Assembly: GCA_001803875.1 (NCBI GenBank)
Contig: MHEO01000043.1
Location: 1,278-9,481 of the forward strand
DNA length: 8,204 nucleotides
Origin: Nitrospirae bacterium RIFCSPHIGHO2_01_FULL_66_17
GTDB taxonomy: Bacteria; Nitrospirota; Nitrospiria; 2-01-FULL-66-17
Direction of reading: 5' to 3'
Shown here: piece after piece, positions 1-6,728 of the stretch
Layout of the letters: each line of letters starts with the position of its first letter
Position numbering within the stretch: the first letter of the stretch is position 1
Position numbers and translations under genes: made by a program
The notes under the pieces: generated by a model
The model's input: only the letters and a program-made list of their open reading frames with translations
The model's database searches: none
Told to the model about the DNA's origin: nothing

Positions 1-159
1 AAAGCCGTGCAGGATCTTGATGTCGGATTTGCCCGTCGGCAGCGGCCCGGTTTCCAGGGACTTCATCTTCGCGAGAATCTGAAGGCGGATCGCAGGGGAC
101 AGCCCCAGCAGGTCTTTCTGCGCCCCTTTGAGGATCAGGACGCTAAACCTGGCGCCCAC
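1..159 (-). CDS. RelE/ParE-like toxin, partial (3' part beyond window edge)
   Basis: This is the first 53 codons of a small protein that runs off the left edge. It begins V-G-A-R-F-S-V-L-I-L-K-G-A-Q-K-D-L, followed by a helical stretch (SPAIRLQILAKMKSLETGP) and then GKSDIKILHGF. That order (beta strand, K-x-A-x-K-D-L, amphipathic helix pair, then I-K-x-L-x-G) is the N-terminal half of RelE/ParE-superfamily toxins, which are usually mRNA interferases or gyrase poisons. The catalytic C-terminal residues are outside the window, so the target cannot be told. I chose the GTG at 159-157 because GGAG lies seven bases upstream; no ATG in this frame would give a full N-terminus. The start lies inside the 3' end of the antitoxin gene (about 17 bases of overlap), which implies translational coupling. 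It could be a degraded copy, since only half is visible. Confidence 0.72.
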   Translation of the reverse strand, partial: MGARFSVLILKGAQKDLLGLSPAIRLQILAKMKSLETGPLPTGKSDIKILHGF

Positions 160-409
160 GCTCGCGCTCCGCAGCCCCGATCATCTCGTCCACGCTCACA
201 CCACCCGCCGATTCGAAGTCGGCGGCGCGGCGTTTGAGCCGGTTTCGCACCAGCTTGGCCAGCACATAGTCCTCCAGGTCGTCCTCGGTGAACGCCTGAA
301 TCAGCGCCGCCGGCTTCCCCTTGACGGTGATGATCAGGTCGTCTTTCCGGGCTTGCTTTAAGACCTGCGCCGTGTTGATGTTCAGCTCGCGCGAATTGAT
401 CATTTTCAT
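143..409 (-). CDS. Phd/YefM-family antitoxin
   Basis: An 88-residue protein starting MKMINSRELNINTAQVL. The pattern of a short strand, S-x-x-E/L and then a helix ending in L-K-x-A, followed by a strand pair (DLIITVKGKPAALIQAF), is the Phd/YefM DNA-binding fold at residues 1-40. The rest is a charged, mostly helical tail that includes GGVSVDEM at 69-76, expected to wrap the toxin. Antitoxins of this family neutralise the neighbouring toxin and repress their own promoter. The ATG at 409 has AGGAG seven bases upstream; an in-frame ATG at 436 would add nine residues but lies at about the transcription start, so it is rejected. The gene overlaps the toxin start, the classical antitoxin-first order. 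The ParA gene ends about 93 bases upstream on the same strand. Confidence 0.85.
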   Translation of the reverse strand: MKMINSRELNINTAQVLKQARKDDLIITVKGKPAALIQAFTEDDLEDYVLAKLVRNRLKRRAADFESAGGVSVDEMIGAAERERGRQV

Positions 410-420
410 GGTGTGACTCC

Positions 421-440
421 TGTAGAGCGTTTGCACTACA
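421..440. promoter_or_regulatory. Candidate antitoxin operator (20-bp imperfect palindrome)
   Basis: A 20-base imperfect inverted repeat with ends TGTAG and CTACA: seven of ten positions per half site are symmetric. It covers the predicted transcription start and the edge of the -10 box of the module promoter. Phd/YefM antitoxins are known to bind short palindromes overlapping their promoter, YefM sites having TGTACA cores. Position and symmetry fit autoregulation; the assignment is inference. Confidence 0.5.
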
Positions 441-467
441 ATACGCCCCGCCCGCCGGCACTGTCAA
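438..467 (-). promoter_or_regulatory. Sigma70-type promoter of the toxin-antitoxin module
   Basis: On the minus strand a perfect -35 box TTGACA (plus-strand 462-467) is followed after 18 bases by TATTGT (438-443; four of six matches to TATAAT). Transcription would start near 431, about 20 bases before the antitoxin ATG, leaving room for its AGGAG site. The promoter sits just after the ParA stop codon, so the module can be transcribed on its own even if read-through from the lpt unit also reaches it. Confidence 0.65.
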
Positions 468-502
468 GGGGGGAATTGGTGGCAGAGAACGGTCGCCGCC
501 CC

Positions 503-1198
503 TCACGCCGCTTTCGGTATACTCCGTTTGCTCTGAAGCCACTTCATGAGCGGCTCCCACTGCTCGATGTCGGGAGTCATGGCGGCGGGGGCGAGTTCGA
601 AGAGGCCGAGGCCGCGCTCGGCGGCCACGATGTAGTGCTGGCTGTCGCGCAGGGTCGCGACGAACGGCAGGTCGATGCCGCGGAGGAAGTCGTCCAGCGT
701 GTCGGCGATGCACGTGATATCGCGCACGCGGTTGGCGAGCACGGCCACCTTGGTCGCCAGCCCAGACGTGCGACGGACGCGCAGGACGTGCTCGATGAAC
801 TCCGCCGCGGCGCGGATGTCGAGCGGCGAAGGCAGCACGGGGATGAGAATCGTCTGGGCGAGGCGCGCCAGGCGGGCCACCTGCCGCTCGTCCACGCCGG
901 CGGGCGCGTCCATGATCACGGTGTCGGCCTGTCGGGGAATCCGGAGCGGATCCTTCCAGGCCGCGAGCCCGCGGATCCGCGGACGGTCCTCGGGGCGCAC
1001 CGACAGCCAGGCGAGGCTTGAGGCCTGCGGATCAAAGTCGGCGAGGACCACGTCGGCGCCGTGGACGGCGTAATAGCTCGCCAGGTTGGTCGCCACCGTG
1101 GTCTTGCCGCTGCCGCCCTTGCTATTGACCACCAAGATCGATCGGACATCCGAGGTCAGCGGTTTCGTCGCCGTTTTGAGAAAGTCCAGCAGGCTCAT
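503..1198 (-). CDS. Orphan ParA/MinD-superfamily ATPase
   Basis: A 231-residue P-loop ATPase of the ParA type. The deviant Walker A motif SKGGSGKTT is at residues 26-34, with the signature lysine K27 and the P-loop lysine K32. Walker A' is ADFDPQAS at 53-60 and Walker B is VIMDAPAG at 94-101, with D97. PSPLD at 123-127 and ANRV at 155-158 match conserved later positions. There is no N-terminal helix-turn-helix domain, so it resembles short (type Ib-like) ParA proteins. Such ATPases dimerise on ATP and position plasmids, chromosomes or protein cargo on the nucleoid or membrane. No ParB, centromere-like repeats or cargo adaptor is visible, hence orphan. A GGAGG site lies eight bases before the ATG. 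The gene follows lptG by 73 bases on the same strand with no obvious terminator between, suggesting co-transcription. What it positions is unknown. Confidence 0.88.
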   Translation of the reverse strand: MSLLDFLKTATKPLTSDVRSILVVNSKGGSGKTTVATNLASYYAVHGADVVLADFDPQASSLAWLSVRPEDRPRIRGLAAWKDPLRIPRQADTVIMDAPAGVDERQVARLARLAQTILIPVLPSPLDIRAAAEFIEHVLRVRRTSGLATKVAVLANRVRDITCIADTLDDFLRGIDLPFVATLRDSQHYIVAAERGLGLFELAPAAMTPDIEQWEPLMKWLQSKRSIPKAA

Positions 1199-1271
1199 CG
1201 TGCGTCCCTCCCCAGGCTGTTCGCGCAGCGGGTAAGTCTGCCCGCCGAGGTCCGGTCCGTCAACCGGGCGC

Positions 1272-2354
1272 TCAGTGGCGCTTCTGAAGGAGCAGCGCCA
1301 CGCCGATCGTCAGGAAGATGCCGTTCGCGGCCCACGCCGCCACCCAGGCGGGGAGGACGCCGCCGCGGCCGAGCGAGATGGCGAGCGAGTGGATGATCCA
1401 ATACGCGAGGCCGAGCACGAGGCTCATCCCGACCGCCATGCCCCACCCGCCCCGCCGGGCCTCGCCGAGCCCGAACGGGATGCCCAGCAGCGCCATGACG
1501 ACGATGACGAACGGCACCGAGGCGCGCGCCGCCAGGTCGACCGCGTAGCGGCCCGGGTCGATGCCGGAGTTCGCGAGGCCGTTGACGTACTCCAGGAGTT
1601 GGGGGTACTGCAGGTGTTCTTCCTTGATCTCCAGTTGCAGAAAGTCCTCGGGCGTCTTGAGGAAGTCGAGGGGCCGGTCGGCAAACCGTTCCACGTCGAT
1701 CGTCCCGTCGGCCCGAAACAGGCGATGAATCCCGGTCGGCGCCACCCAGCCGCCGCCCCGGTACCGCACCTCCGGCGCGTCGATTTCTTCGGCCGGGGAG
1801 AAGCGGTCGCCCACCTGGTAGAGCCTCACCCCGTAGAGGGTTTTCGACTCGGGATCGGTCATGCGGACGTTGAGGAAGGTGCGGCGCTCCAGACGCAGCC
1901 AGACCCGCGCGCGTTGCAGGGTGGCCGTGGCGGGACGGCCCTCGATCCGGGTGGTTTTGACCTCCTGGGCGCGCGCCGTGGCGGCGGGGATCCAGGACCA
2001 GTTGGCGGCGAAGGCCGCGGCGCCGAGGCCGAGAGAGACGAGGACGACCGGCCACGCGATGCGGAACAGGCCGACCCCGCACGCGCGCAGGGCGGTGATC
2101 TCGTGCTGGCGGGACAGCGTCGTCATCGCGAGCACGCTCGCCATCAGCGCGGCCAGCGGCGCCATCTCGTAGAGGGCGCGCGGGATCTTCAGCGCGAAGT
2201 ACGCGAGCAACGCGGCGACGTCGGCGTCGTAGCGGGCGAATTTCCCGATCTTCGCGAACACCTCGCTCACGACATAGATCAGCACCAGGGCGCCGAGCGA
2301 GAGCCAGAAGACCCGCAGGTACTCGCGCGCGATGTATTTGGTGAGGAGCGGCAC
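1272..2354 (-). CDS. lptG: LPS export ABC transporter permease LptG
   Basis: A 360-residue YjgP/YjgQ-family inner-membrane protein. With LptF it forms the membrane core of LptB2FG, which extracts lipopolysaccharide from the inner membrane and feeds it to the LptC-A-D-E bridge. It opens MPLLTKYIAREYLRVF, a typical N-terminus. Predicted membrane segments are about 13-33, 58-80, 97-118, 279-297, 304-324 and 335-355. The soluble periplasmic beta-jellyroll lies between the third and fourth (about 120-275). The motif SRQHEITALRACG at 81-93 is the conserved cytoplasmic coupling region that contacts LptB. The start is GTG at 2354, 20 bases after the lptF stop; no good Shine-Dalgarno is visible there (CCTCCTGACCC), so translation may depend on coupling to lptF. 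The length is normal for the family. LptG rather than a second LptF is inferred from order and the N-terminus. Confidence 0.92.
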   Translation of the reverse strand: MPLLTKYIAREYLRVFWLSLGALVLIYVVSEVFAKIGKFARYDADVAALLAYFALKIPRALYEMAPLAALMASVLAMTTLSRQHEITALRACGVGLFRIAWPVVLVSLGLGAAAFAANWSWIPAATARAQEVKTTRIEGRPATATLQRARVWLRLERRTFLNVRMTDPESKTLYGVRLYQVGDRFSPAEEIDAPEVRYRGGGWVAPTGIHRLFRADGTIDVERFADRPLDFLKTPEDFLQLEIKEEHLQYPQLLEYVNGLANSGIDPGRYAVDLAARASVPFVIVVMALLGIPFGLGEARRGGWGMAVGMSLVLGLAYWIIHSLAISLGRGGVLPAWVAAWAANGIFLTIGVALLLQKRH

Positions 2355-2374
2355 GGGTCAGGAGGGCCAGGGCC

Positions 2375-3508
2375 TCATCGACGCCCGAACCGGGGCCGCC
2401 CGCGGTCCATCATCACCACGAGGCCGACCGTCACCGCCGCGAGCACCGCGTTGGGCAACCAGGCGGCGAGCGGAGGCGGCAGCCAGGCGCGGGCCGCGAT
2501 CGCATCGGCCGCGATCAGCAGGAGGTAGTACGCGCCCACGGCGAGGATCCCGAAGCCGAACCCGCCCATGCGGCCGGCCCGGCGCGTGGAGATCCCCAGC
2601 GGCACGCCCAGCACGCCCAGCCAGAACGTGGCGAGGGGAAACGCGCGATCCTTGTACGCCGCGAACAGATCGCCCGCCGTCTTGGGATCGACGCGCCCCG
2701 TCTCGCGGGTCTCCGCGGCGGCCTTCGTCCGGAGTTCGGACAGGGAGAGCCGATCTCCGGGCGTCGCGCCCACCGCGCGCCACCGCTCCTCGTCAAGCCG
2801 CAGCTCGTAGGAGTCGAAGCGGATGACCTGGTACCGATCGTCGGCGGCGCCGGACTCCGACAGGGAGCGGTGCATGCTTCCGTGAAGGAGTCGCAGGCCC
2901 GGCGCGGCGCCGCCGTCTCCGCCGAGAAAGGCGCCCTCTTGCGCGAAGATGAGCACCGGCAGATCCGGATCGCGCTGATCCACGATCAGGACGCCCTCCA
3001 GTCGATTGCCGGAGGGGATGGCCTCGACGTAGAGGATCATGCGATCGAACAGCTCGTTGAACGTCCCTTCGGTCAGCGCCACCGTCGCCTGGTGGCGCAA
3101 CAGGTCGACGGTGAGGCGGCGGAACGATTGCCCGGCCCACGGTTCGGCGACCAGCGACAGCAGATACCCGACGAGGCACAGGGACGCGGAGAAGACGGCC
3201 GCCGGCACCACAAGGCGGGCCGTCCGGACCCCGGACGCCTGGAACGCCGTGATTTCGCGGTCGCCGGCGAAGCGGTTGAACGACCCGATCGTGGCCATGA
3301 TCACGGCGATCGGCAGGGTCACCACGAAAAACGCGGGGAGGAGGGCGGTGAAGATCCTGGCCAACACGCCGGCGTTGACGCCCCGGTTCACGAGGAGGTC
3401 GACGAGCTGGACCGCTTGCTGCGTCACGAGCAGGACCAGGAGGACGGCCAGGCTCAGGACGAAGGGGACGAGCAGTTCCTTGAACAGGTATCGGGTGATG
3501 ATCGTCAC
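2375..3508 (-). CDS. lptF: LPS export ABC transporter permease LptF
   Basis: A 377-residue YjgP/YjgQ-family protein, partner of LptG in the LptB2FG lipopolysaccharide exporter. Predicted membrane segments are about 11-33, 54-75, 98-121, 288-306, 314-335 and 347-367, with the periplasmic beta-jellyroll between the third and fourth. NRFAGDREITAFQASG at 78-93 is the conserved LptB-coupling motif. I chose the GTG at 3508 because the protein then begins VTIITRYLFKELL, matching the usual family N-terminus (short polar lead, R-Y-x-x-K/R-E-L/F). The open frame extends back to 3835 but that part lacks family features, runs over both promoters and into the divergent TPR gene, and is rejected. No clear Shine-Dalgarno precedes the GTG and the predicted leader is only about 20 bases. 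First gene of the lptF-lptG-ParA unit. Confidence 0.92.
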   Translation of the reverse strand: MTIITRYLFKELLVPFVLSLAVLLVLLVTQQAVQLVDLLVNRGVNAGVLARIFTALLPAFFVVTLPIAVIMATIGSFNRFAGDREITAFQASGVRTARLVVPAAVFSASLCLVGYLLSLVAEPWAGQSFRRLTVDLLRHQATVALTEGTFNELFDRMILYVEAIPSGNRLEGVLIVDQRDPDLPVLIFAQEGAFLGGDGGAAPGLRLLHGSMHRSLSESGAADDRYQVIRFDSYELRLDEERWRAVGATPGDRLSLSELRTKAAAETRETGRVDPKTAGDLFAAYKDRAFPLATFWLGVLGVPLGISTRRAGRMGGFGFGILAVGAYYLLLIAADAIAARAWLPPPLAAWLPNAVLAAVTVGLVVMMDRGRPRFGRR

Positions 3509-3535
3509 GATGAAAGGACGCCACGCGGTCGGTCC

Positions 3536-3564
3536 ACTATAGCGAAACGCCGTCCCGCTTGCAA
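3536..3564 (-). promoter_or_regulatory. Sigma70-type promoter for lptF-lptG-ParA unit
   Basis: On the minus strand TTGCAA (3559-3564, four of six matches to the -35 consensus) and TATAGT (3536-3541, five of six to the -10) are separated by exactly 17 bases. The start of transcription would be near 3529, about 20 bases ahead of the lptF GTG. It is back to back with the promoter of the TPR gene; the two -35 boxes are only 14 bases apart. Confidence 0.6.
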
Positions 3565-3578
3565 ACCGGCCGAAATTC

Positions 3579-3606
3579 TTGACACCACTTTGCCCTATGT
3601 TACAGT
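3579..3606 (+). promoter_or_regulatory. Sigma70-type promoter for TPR gene unit
   Basis: A perfect -35 box TTGACA at 3579-3584 is followed after 16 bases by TACAGT at 3601-3606 (four of six matches to TATAAT). Transcription would begin near 3613, about 30 bases before the GTG start of the TPR gene. This placement also rules out the upstream in-frame TTG (3579) and ATG (3597) as starts, since they lie inside the promoter. Confidence 0.6.
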
Positions 3607-3644
3607 TTGGGGCACCGAAATCCCCGCTCCGCGCCGGAGGCTCC

Positions 3645-5882
3645 GTGGCATCAGATAAAAACTCGATCATCCTCAACGCCCAACGTTTGACCGCCAAAGG
3701 AGAGATCGACAAAGCCATCGAGGCGTGGAAATCCCTCATCGCCGAGACGCCCAACGACGGCAATACATACAACACGATCGGCGATCTGTACCTCAAAAAA
3801 AACGCCCAGCCCAAGGCGATCGAGGCCTTTCTCAAGGCCGGCGAAACGTTTCAGACCGCCGGCTTCGCGCTGAAAACCATCGCGGTCTATAAAAAGATCA
3901 TCAAGCTCGACCCCGCGCGGATGGACGTGGTGTTGAAGCTGGCCGACGTCAACGCCGAGCGGGGGATCGTCGGCAACGCCGTCGAGGACTATCTCAAGGT
4001 CGCGCGCCACGAACTCAAGGAGGGGCGCGTCAAGGCCGCGATCGACGTGTATCGCAAAATCGCCGCGCTGGATCCCGCCAATCCCACCATCGGATTAAAG
4101 CTGGCGGAGCTCTGCCAGAAGGAAGGCATGGTTCCCGAGGCGCGGGAGGAATTGACCCGCGTGGCCGGCCACCTCGAAACCGCCGGGAAGACCGCCGAGC
4201 TGTCGCAGATCCGGGCCAAGCTCAAGGAACTCGGCGGGGAGGTCGTCCCGCCACCGAGCCCGGAGGAGAAGGCCGCCGCTCCGTCGCCCCCTCCTCAGGA
4301 GTTCGTTCTCGAACCCACATCGATTCCGGCCGAGCATACGGAGAGCCGGAGCGTCAATGAACAGACTGCGGCCGCGGAACCGGAACCGCCGCGGGAGGCT
4401 GCTCCGGTTGCTCCGGCCGCTCCGCCGTTGGAAGCGACGTTGGCGCCGGAGACGGCCAGGCCCGAGTCCGCCCGGATGAAGAGCGCGGCCGAGTTCGGCG
4501 AGACCACCCACGAGCGCATGAACGACGCCCTCACCGAAGCCGATGTGTACGTCAAGTATGGGATGGTCGACAAGGCGATCGCCCACGTTCAGGGCCTCGC
4601 GCAGCGGGATCCCGGCAACATCGCCGTGCTGATGAAGCTCAAGGAACTGCTGATTGCGCAGGGCAACGTGAAAGGCGCCGCCGCCGCGTGCGTGCGGGCC
4701 GCCGCGATCCACGAGCGCCTGGGGCAGGACGCGGAACGGGACGCGGCCCTCAGGGAAGCGAGGGAGCTCAACCCGGAATCCGCCGCCGCGGGGGGGCAGG
4801 CCGTCGCCAAGACCGTCGCGGCGGCCTCGACGATGTCTGAAGCGCCGGCCGCGTCGGCGCCGGCACCCGTTGACACCCTGGAACAGGACCTCGCCGAGGC
4901 GGACTTTTACTTTCAGCAAGGGTTTGACGACGAGGCGCAGAATCTGTTCTCGGCGATCCTGAAGAAGGCCCCAGCCCATCCGATCGCGACGCAGCGGCTC
5001 CGCGAAATTGCCGAGCGGGCGGGCAGCCGCCCGCCGTCCGAGGACGCCGACGCGACGGTCCAGCCGGTCGGCAAGCCGTTCGACGCGAATAGCCTCGGCT
5101 CCGACATCGCGGTCGGCCCGATCGAACCGGTCGCCAAGGCGCCGCAACGCAACGAGACGACCAGGGACGGGGAGGATTACATCGATCTGGCCGACGCGCT
5201 CCGGGAGGACATGGAACGCAGCCTTCCGCCGGCGGACGCGGCCGATCCGAGCGCGGACATCTCCGCCGAGCGCGAGTTGGAGAGCGTGTTCCGGAAATTC
5301 CAGAAAGGGGTGCAGGAACAGTATGGGAGGGAGGATTACGAGACCCACTACAACCTGGGCATCGCCTACCGCGAGATGGGGCTGCTCAACGAGGCGATCG
5401 GCGAATTCCGCCTGGTGCTGAAGTCCCCCGACCGCGTGATTCCCGCCATGAGCATGCTCGCCACCTGCTATCGCGAGAAAGGCCTGTTGCCGCGGGCCGA
5501 GGAGATCCTGCGGAAGGTGCTGGACGATCCCGCTCACACCGGCGCGGAGGGCATGGCGGGGCTGGCGTACGAGTTGGGCCAGATCCTCGAGGTCCAGGGG
5601 CGTCACGACGACGCGTTAGCCGAGTACTATCGCGCGAAGGAGTTGGAGCCAGGTTACAAAGAAGCGCAGCAGCGGATCGTTGACATCGAACGTCGCGCGG
5701 CGGCGGCCCAGCCTCAGAGGCCGCTTGTTTCCGTTCCGGCGTCGGTTTCCGTTCCGGAGTCCGTTTCCATTCCGCCGTCCGTCTCCGTTCCGCCCGCGCC
5801 GCCTGCGCCCCAACGACCCGCGCCGGTCGCGCCCACGCGACCGGAGAAGAAACAGGAGAAGAAAAAGGTCTCATACCTCTGA
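3645..5882 (+). CDS. Multi-block tetratricopeptide repeat (TPR) protein
   Basis: A 745-residue soluble protein with no visible signal peptide or membrane segment, so probably cytoplasmic. Four TPR-rich blocks are joined by disordered proline/alanine-rich linkers: about residues 10-195 (for example KAIEAWKSLIAETPND, then KAIEAF, KTIAVYKKIIKLDP, AIDVYRKIAALDPANP), 296-376 (ADVYVKYGMVDKAIAHVQ), 411-460 (ADFYFQQGFDDEAQNLFSAI) and 538-684 (YETHYNLGIAYREMGLLNEA). Linkers are near 198-280, 380-410 and 460-510. The tail has an S-V-x-P repeat (695-718) and ends in a lysine-rich segment with KKKVSYL. TPR arrays are protein-docking scaffolds. I chose the GTG at 3645, with GGAGG four bases upstream and the promoter just ahead; it yields MASDKNSIILNAQ. 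It is followed after 12 bases by the ExeA-like ATPase, which suggests a shared complex. The precise function is not known to me. Confidence 0.85.
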   Translation: MASDKNSIILNAQRLTAKGEIDKAIEAWKSLIAETPNDGNTYNTIGDLYLKKNAQPKAIEAFLKAGETFQTAGFALKTIAVYKKIIKLDPARMDVVLKLADVNAERGIVGNAVEDYLKVARHELKEGRVKAAIDVYRKIAALDPANPTIGLKLAELCQKEGMVPEAREELTRVAGHLETAGKTAELSQIRAKLKELGGEVVPPPSPEEKAAAPSPPPQEFVLEPTSIPAEHTESRSVNEQTAAAEPEPPREAAPVAPAAPPLEATLAPETARPESARMKSAAEFGETTHERMNDALTEADVYVKYGMVDKAIAHVQGLAQRDPGNIAVLMKLKELLIAQGNVKGAAAACVRAAAIHERLGQDAERDAALREARELNPESAAAGGQAVAKTVAAASTMSEAPAASAPAPVDTLEQDLAEADFYFQQGFDDEAQNLFSAILKKAPAHPIATQRLREIAERAGSRPPSEDADATVQPVGKPFDANSLGSDIAVGPIEPVAKAPQRNETTRDGEDYIDLADALREDMERSLPPADAADPSADISAERELESVFRKFQKGVQEQYGREDYETHYNLGIAYREMGLLNEAIGEFRLVLKSPDRVIPAMSMLATCYREKGLLPRAEEILRKVLDDPAHTGAEGMAGLAYELGQILEVQGRHDDALAEYYRAKELEPGYKEAQQRIVDIERRAAAAQPQRPLVSVPASVSVPESVSIPPSVSVPPAPPAPQRPAPVAPTRPEKKQEKKKVSYL
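5727..5798 (+). repeat. Four-copy 18-bp tandem repeat encoding (V-S-V/I-P-x-x)4
   Basis: Four adjacent in-frame 18-base units at 5727-5744, 5745-5762, 5763-5780 and 5781-5798 encode VSVPAS, VSVPES, VSIPPS and VSVPPA. Units differ mainly at the fifth codon and at single positions, so they are diverged copies that arose by duplication. They lie in the disordered tail of the TPR protein, just after its last TPR block, where copy number could change without breaking the fold. Confidence 0.85.
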
Positions 5883-5894
5883 TAAGGAGTCGCC

Positions 5895-6728
5895 GTGAGT
5901 TATCTGGAGCACTATCGCCTTCGTGAACAGCCCTTTTCGATCGCCGTGGATAACCGGTTCTACTACGACAGTCGGCAGCACGCGGATGCGCTCGTCCGGC
6001 TCATGTACGCCGCCTCCGAGCGCAAAGGCCTCGCAATTCTCGTCGGGGACGTGGGCGCCGGGAAGACGACGCTGGCGCGACGCCTGCTCGATCAATTGGA
6101 CGACGCGCAGTACGAATCGGCGCTCCTCATCATCATCCATTCGGCCGTTACTTCGGAGTGGCTGCTCAAAAAAATCGCGACGCAGCTTGGCGTCCAGAAG
6201 CCCGCCGACGACACGCCGTCGGTGCTCACCCAACTCTCGCAGCGCCTGATCGAGATCCACGAACAGGGCAAGAAGGCGGTGGTCCTGATCGACGAGGCGC
6301 AGATGCTCAACGCCCGCGAGGTGATGGAAGAGTTCCGCGGGATACTCAACATGGAGATCGACGGTCAGAAACTCATCACGTTCGTGCTCTTTGGGCTGAC
6401 CGCGCTGGATGCGGGCCTGGCCCTGGACGGTCCCCTGGCTCAGCGCGTCGCGATCCGCTGCCACCTGCAATCATTCACCGAAAACATCACCCAGGACTAC
6501 ATCCTCTTCCGGCTCAAGGTGGCGGGGGCCGAGCACAATCCCTTCACGCCCGGCGCGATCGCGGCCGTGCACCGATTCACGGAGGGAACACCGCGGCTCA
6601 TCAACACGCTCTGCGACAACGCCCTGCTGGAGGGATTTTTGCAGAAGAAGGCGGAGATCGACGAAGCGCTGATCCAGGAGATCGCGCGCGATCTGAAGCT
6701 GTCGACGCGCCTCCCCGCCGCGGCCTAG
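5895..6728 (+). CDS. ExeA/GspA-like AAA ATPase
   Basis: A 277-residue AAA ATPase starting MSYLEHYRLREQPFSIAVDNRFYY, the hallmark opening (Y-x-x-F/L-x-L-x-E-x-P-F) of the ExeA/GspA/MshM group. Walker A is GDVGAGKTT at 51-59, Walker B is VVLIDEAQ at 129-136, a sensor 1 strand is near 161-169, arginine-finger candidates R184 and R188 lie in LAQRVAIRC, and GTPRLINTLC at 231-240 is the sensor 2 region. In Aeromonas, ExeA works with ExeB to assemble the type II secretin through the peptidoglycan, and related ATPases sit in MSHA pilus clusters. This protein ends after the AAA lid: it has no transmembrane segment and no peptidoglycan-binding domain, unlike full-length ExeA. The GTG start has AGGAG five bases upstream. 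It follows the TPR gene by 12 bases, so the two are almost surely co-expressed. Which machine they serve is open. Confidence 0.86.
   Translation: MSYLEHYRLREQPFSIAVDNRFYYDSRQHADALVRLMYAASERKGLAILVGDVGAGKTTLARRLLDQLDDAQYESALLIIIHSAVTSEWLLKKIATQLGVQKPADDTPSVLTQLSQRLIEIHEQGKKAVVLIDEAQMLNAREVMEEFRGILNMEIDGQKLITFVLFGLTALDAGLALDGPLAQRVAIRCHLQSFTENITQDYILFRLKVAGAEHNPFTPGAIAAVHRFTEGTPRLINTLCDNALLEGFLQKKAEIDEALIQEIARDLKLSTRLPAAA

Noticed and set aside
413..1021. 202-codon open frame antisense to the ParA gene
   Set aside because: Covers the antitoxin promoter and mirrors the ParA coding sequence; no domain recognisable.
1199..1271. Possible separate promoter for ParA (TTGACG with a 17-base spacer)
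   Set aside because: The matching -10 (CAGACT) is too weak; co-transcription with lptG is simpler, though an independent promoter cannot be excluded.
1275..2528. 417-codon open frame antisense to lptG and lptF
   Set aside because: Extremely charged, His/Arg/Asp-rich translation typical of a shadow frame of membrane-protein codons.
3579..3644. Upstream TTG (3579) or ATG (3597) start for the TPR gene
   Set aside because: Both lie within the predicted promoter and lack a ribosome binding site; the GTG at 3645 has GGAGG.
3509..3835. N-terminal extension of lptF by 109 codons
   Set aside because: Outside the family's normal N-terminus, crosses both divergent promoters and overlaps the TPR coding region.
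4095..5606. 503-codon open frame antisense to the TPR gene
   Set aside because: Arg/Gly/Leu-rich translation with no recognisable domain; GC-rich genes leave long open frames on the opposite strand. The sense strand encodes clear TPR repeats.
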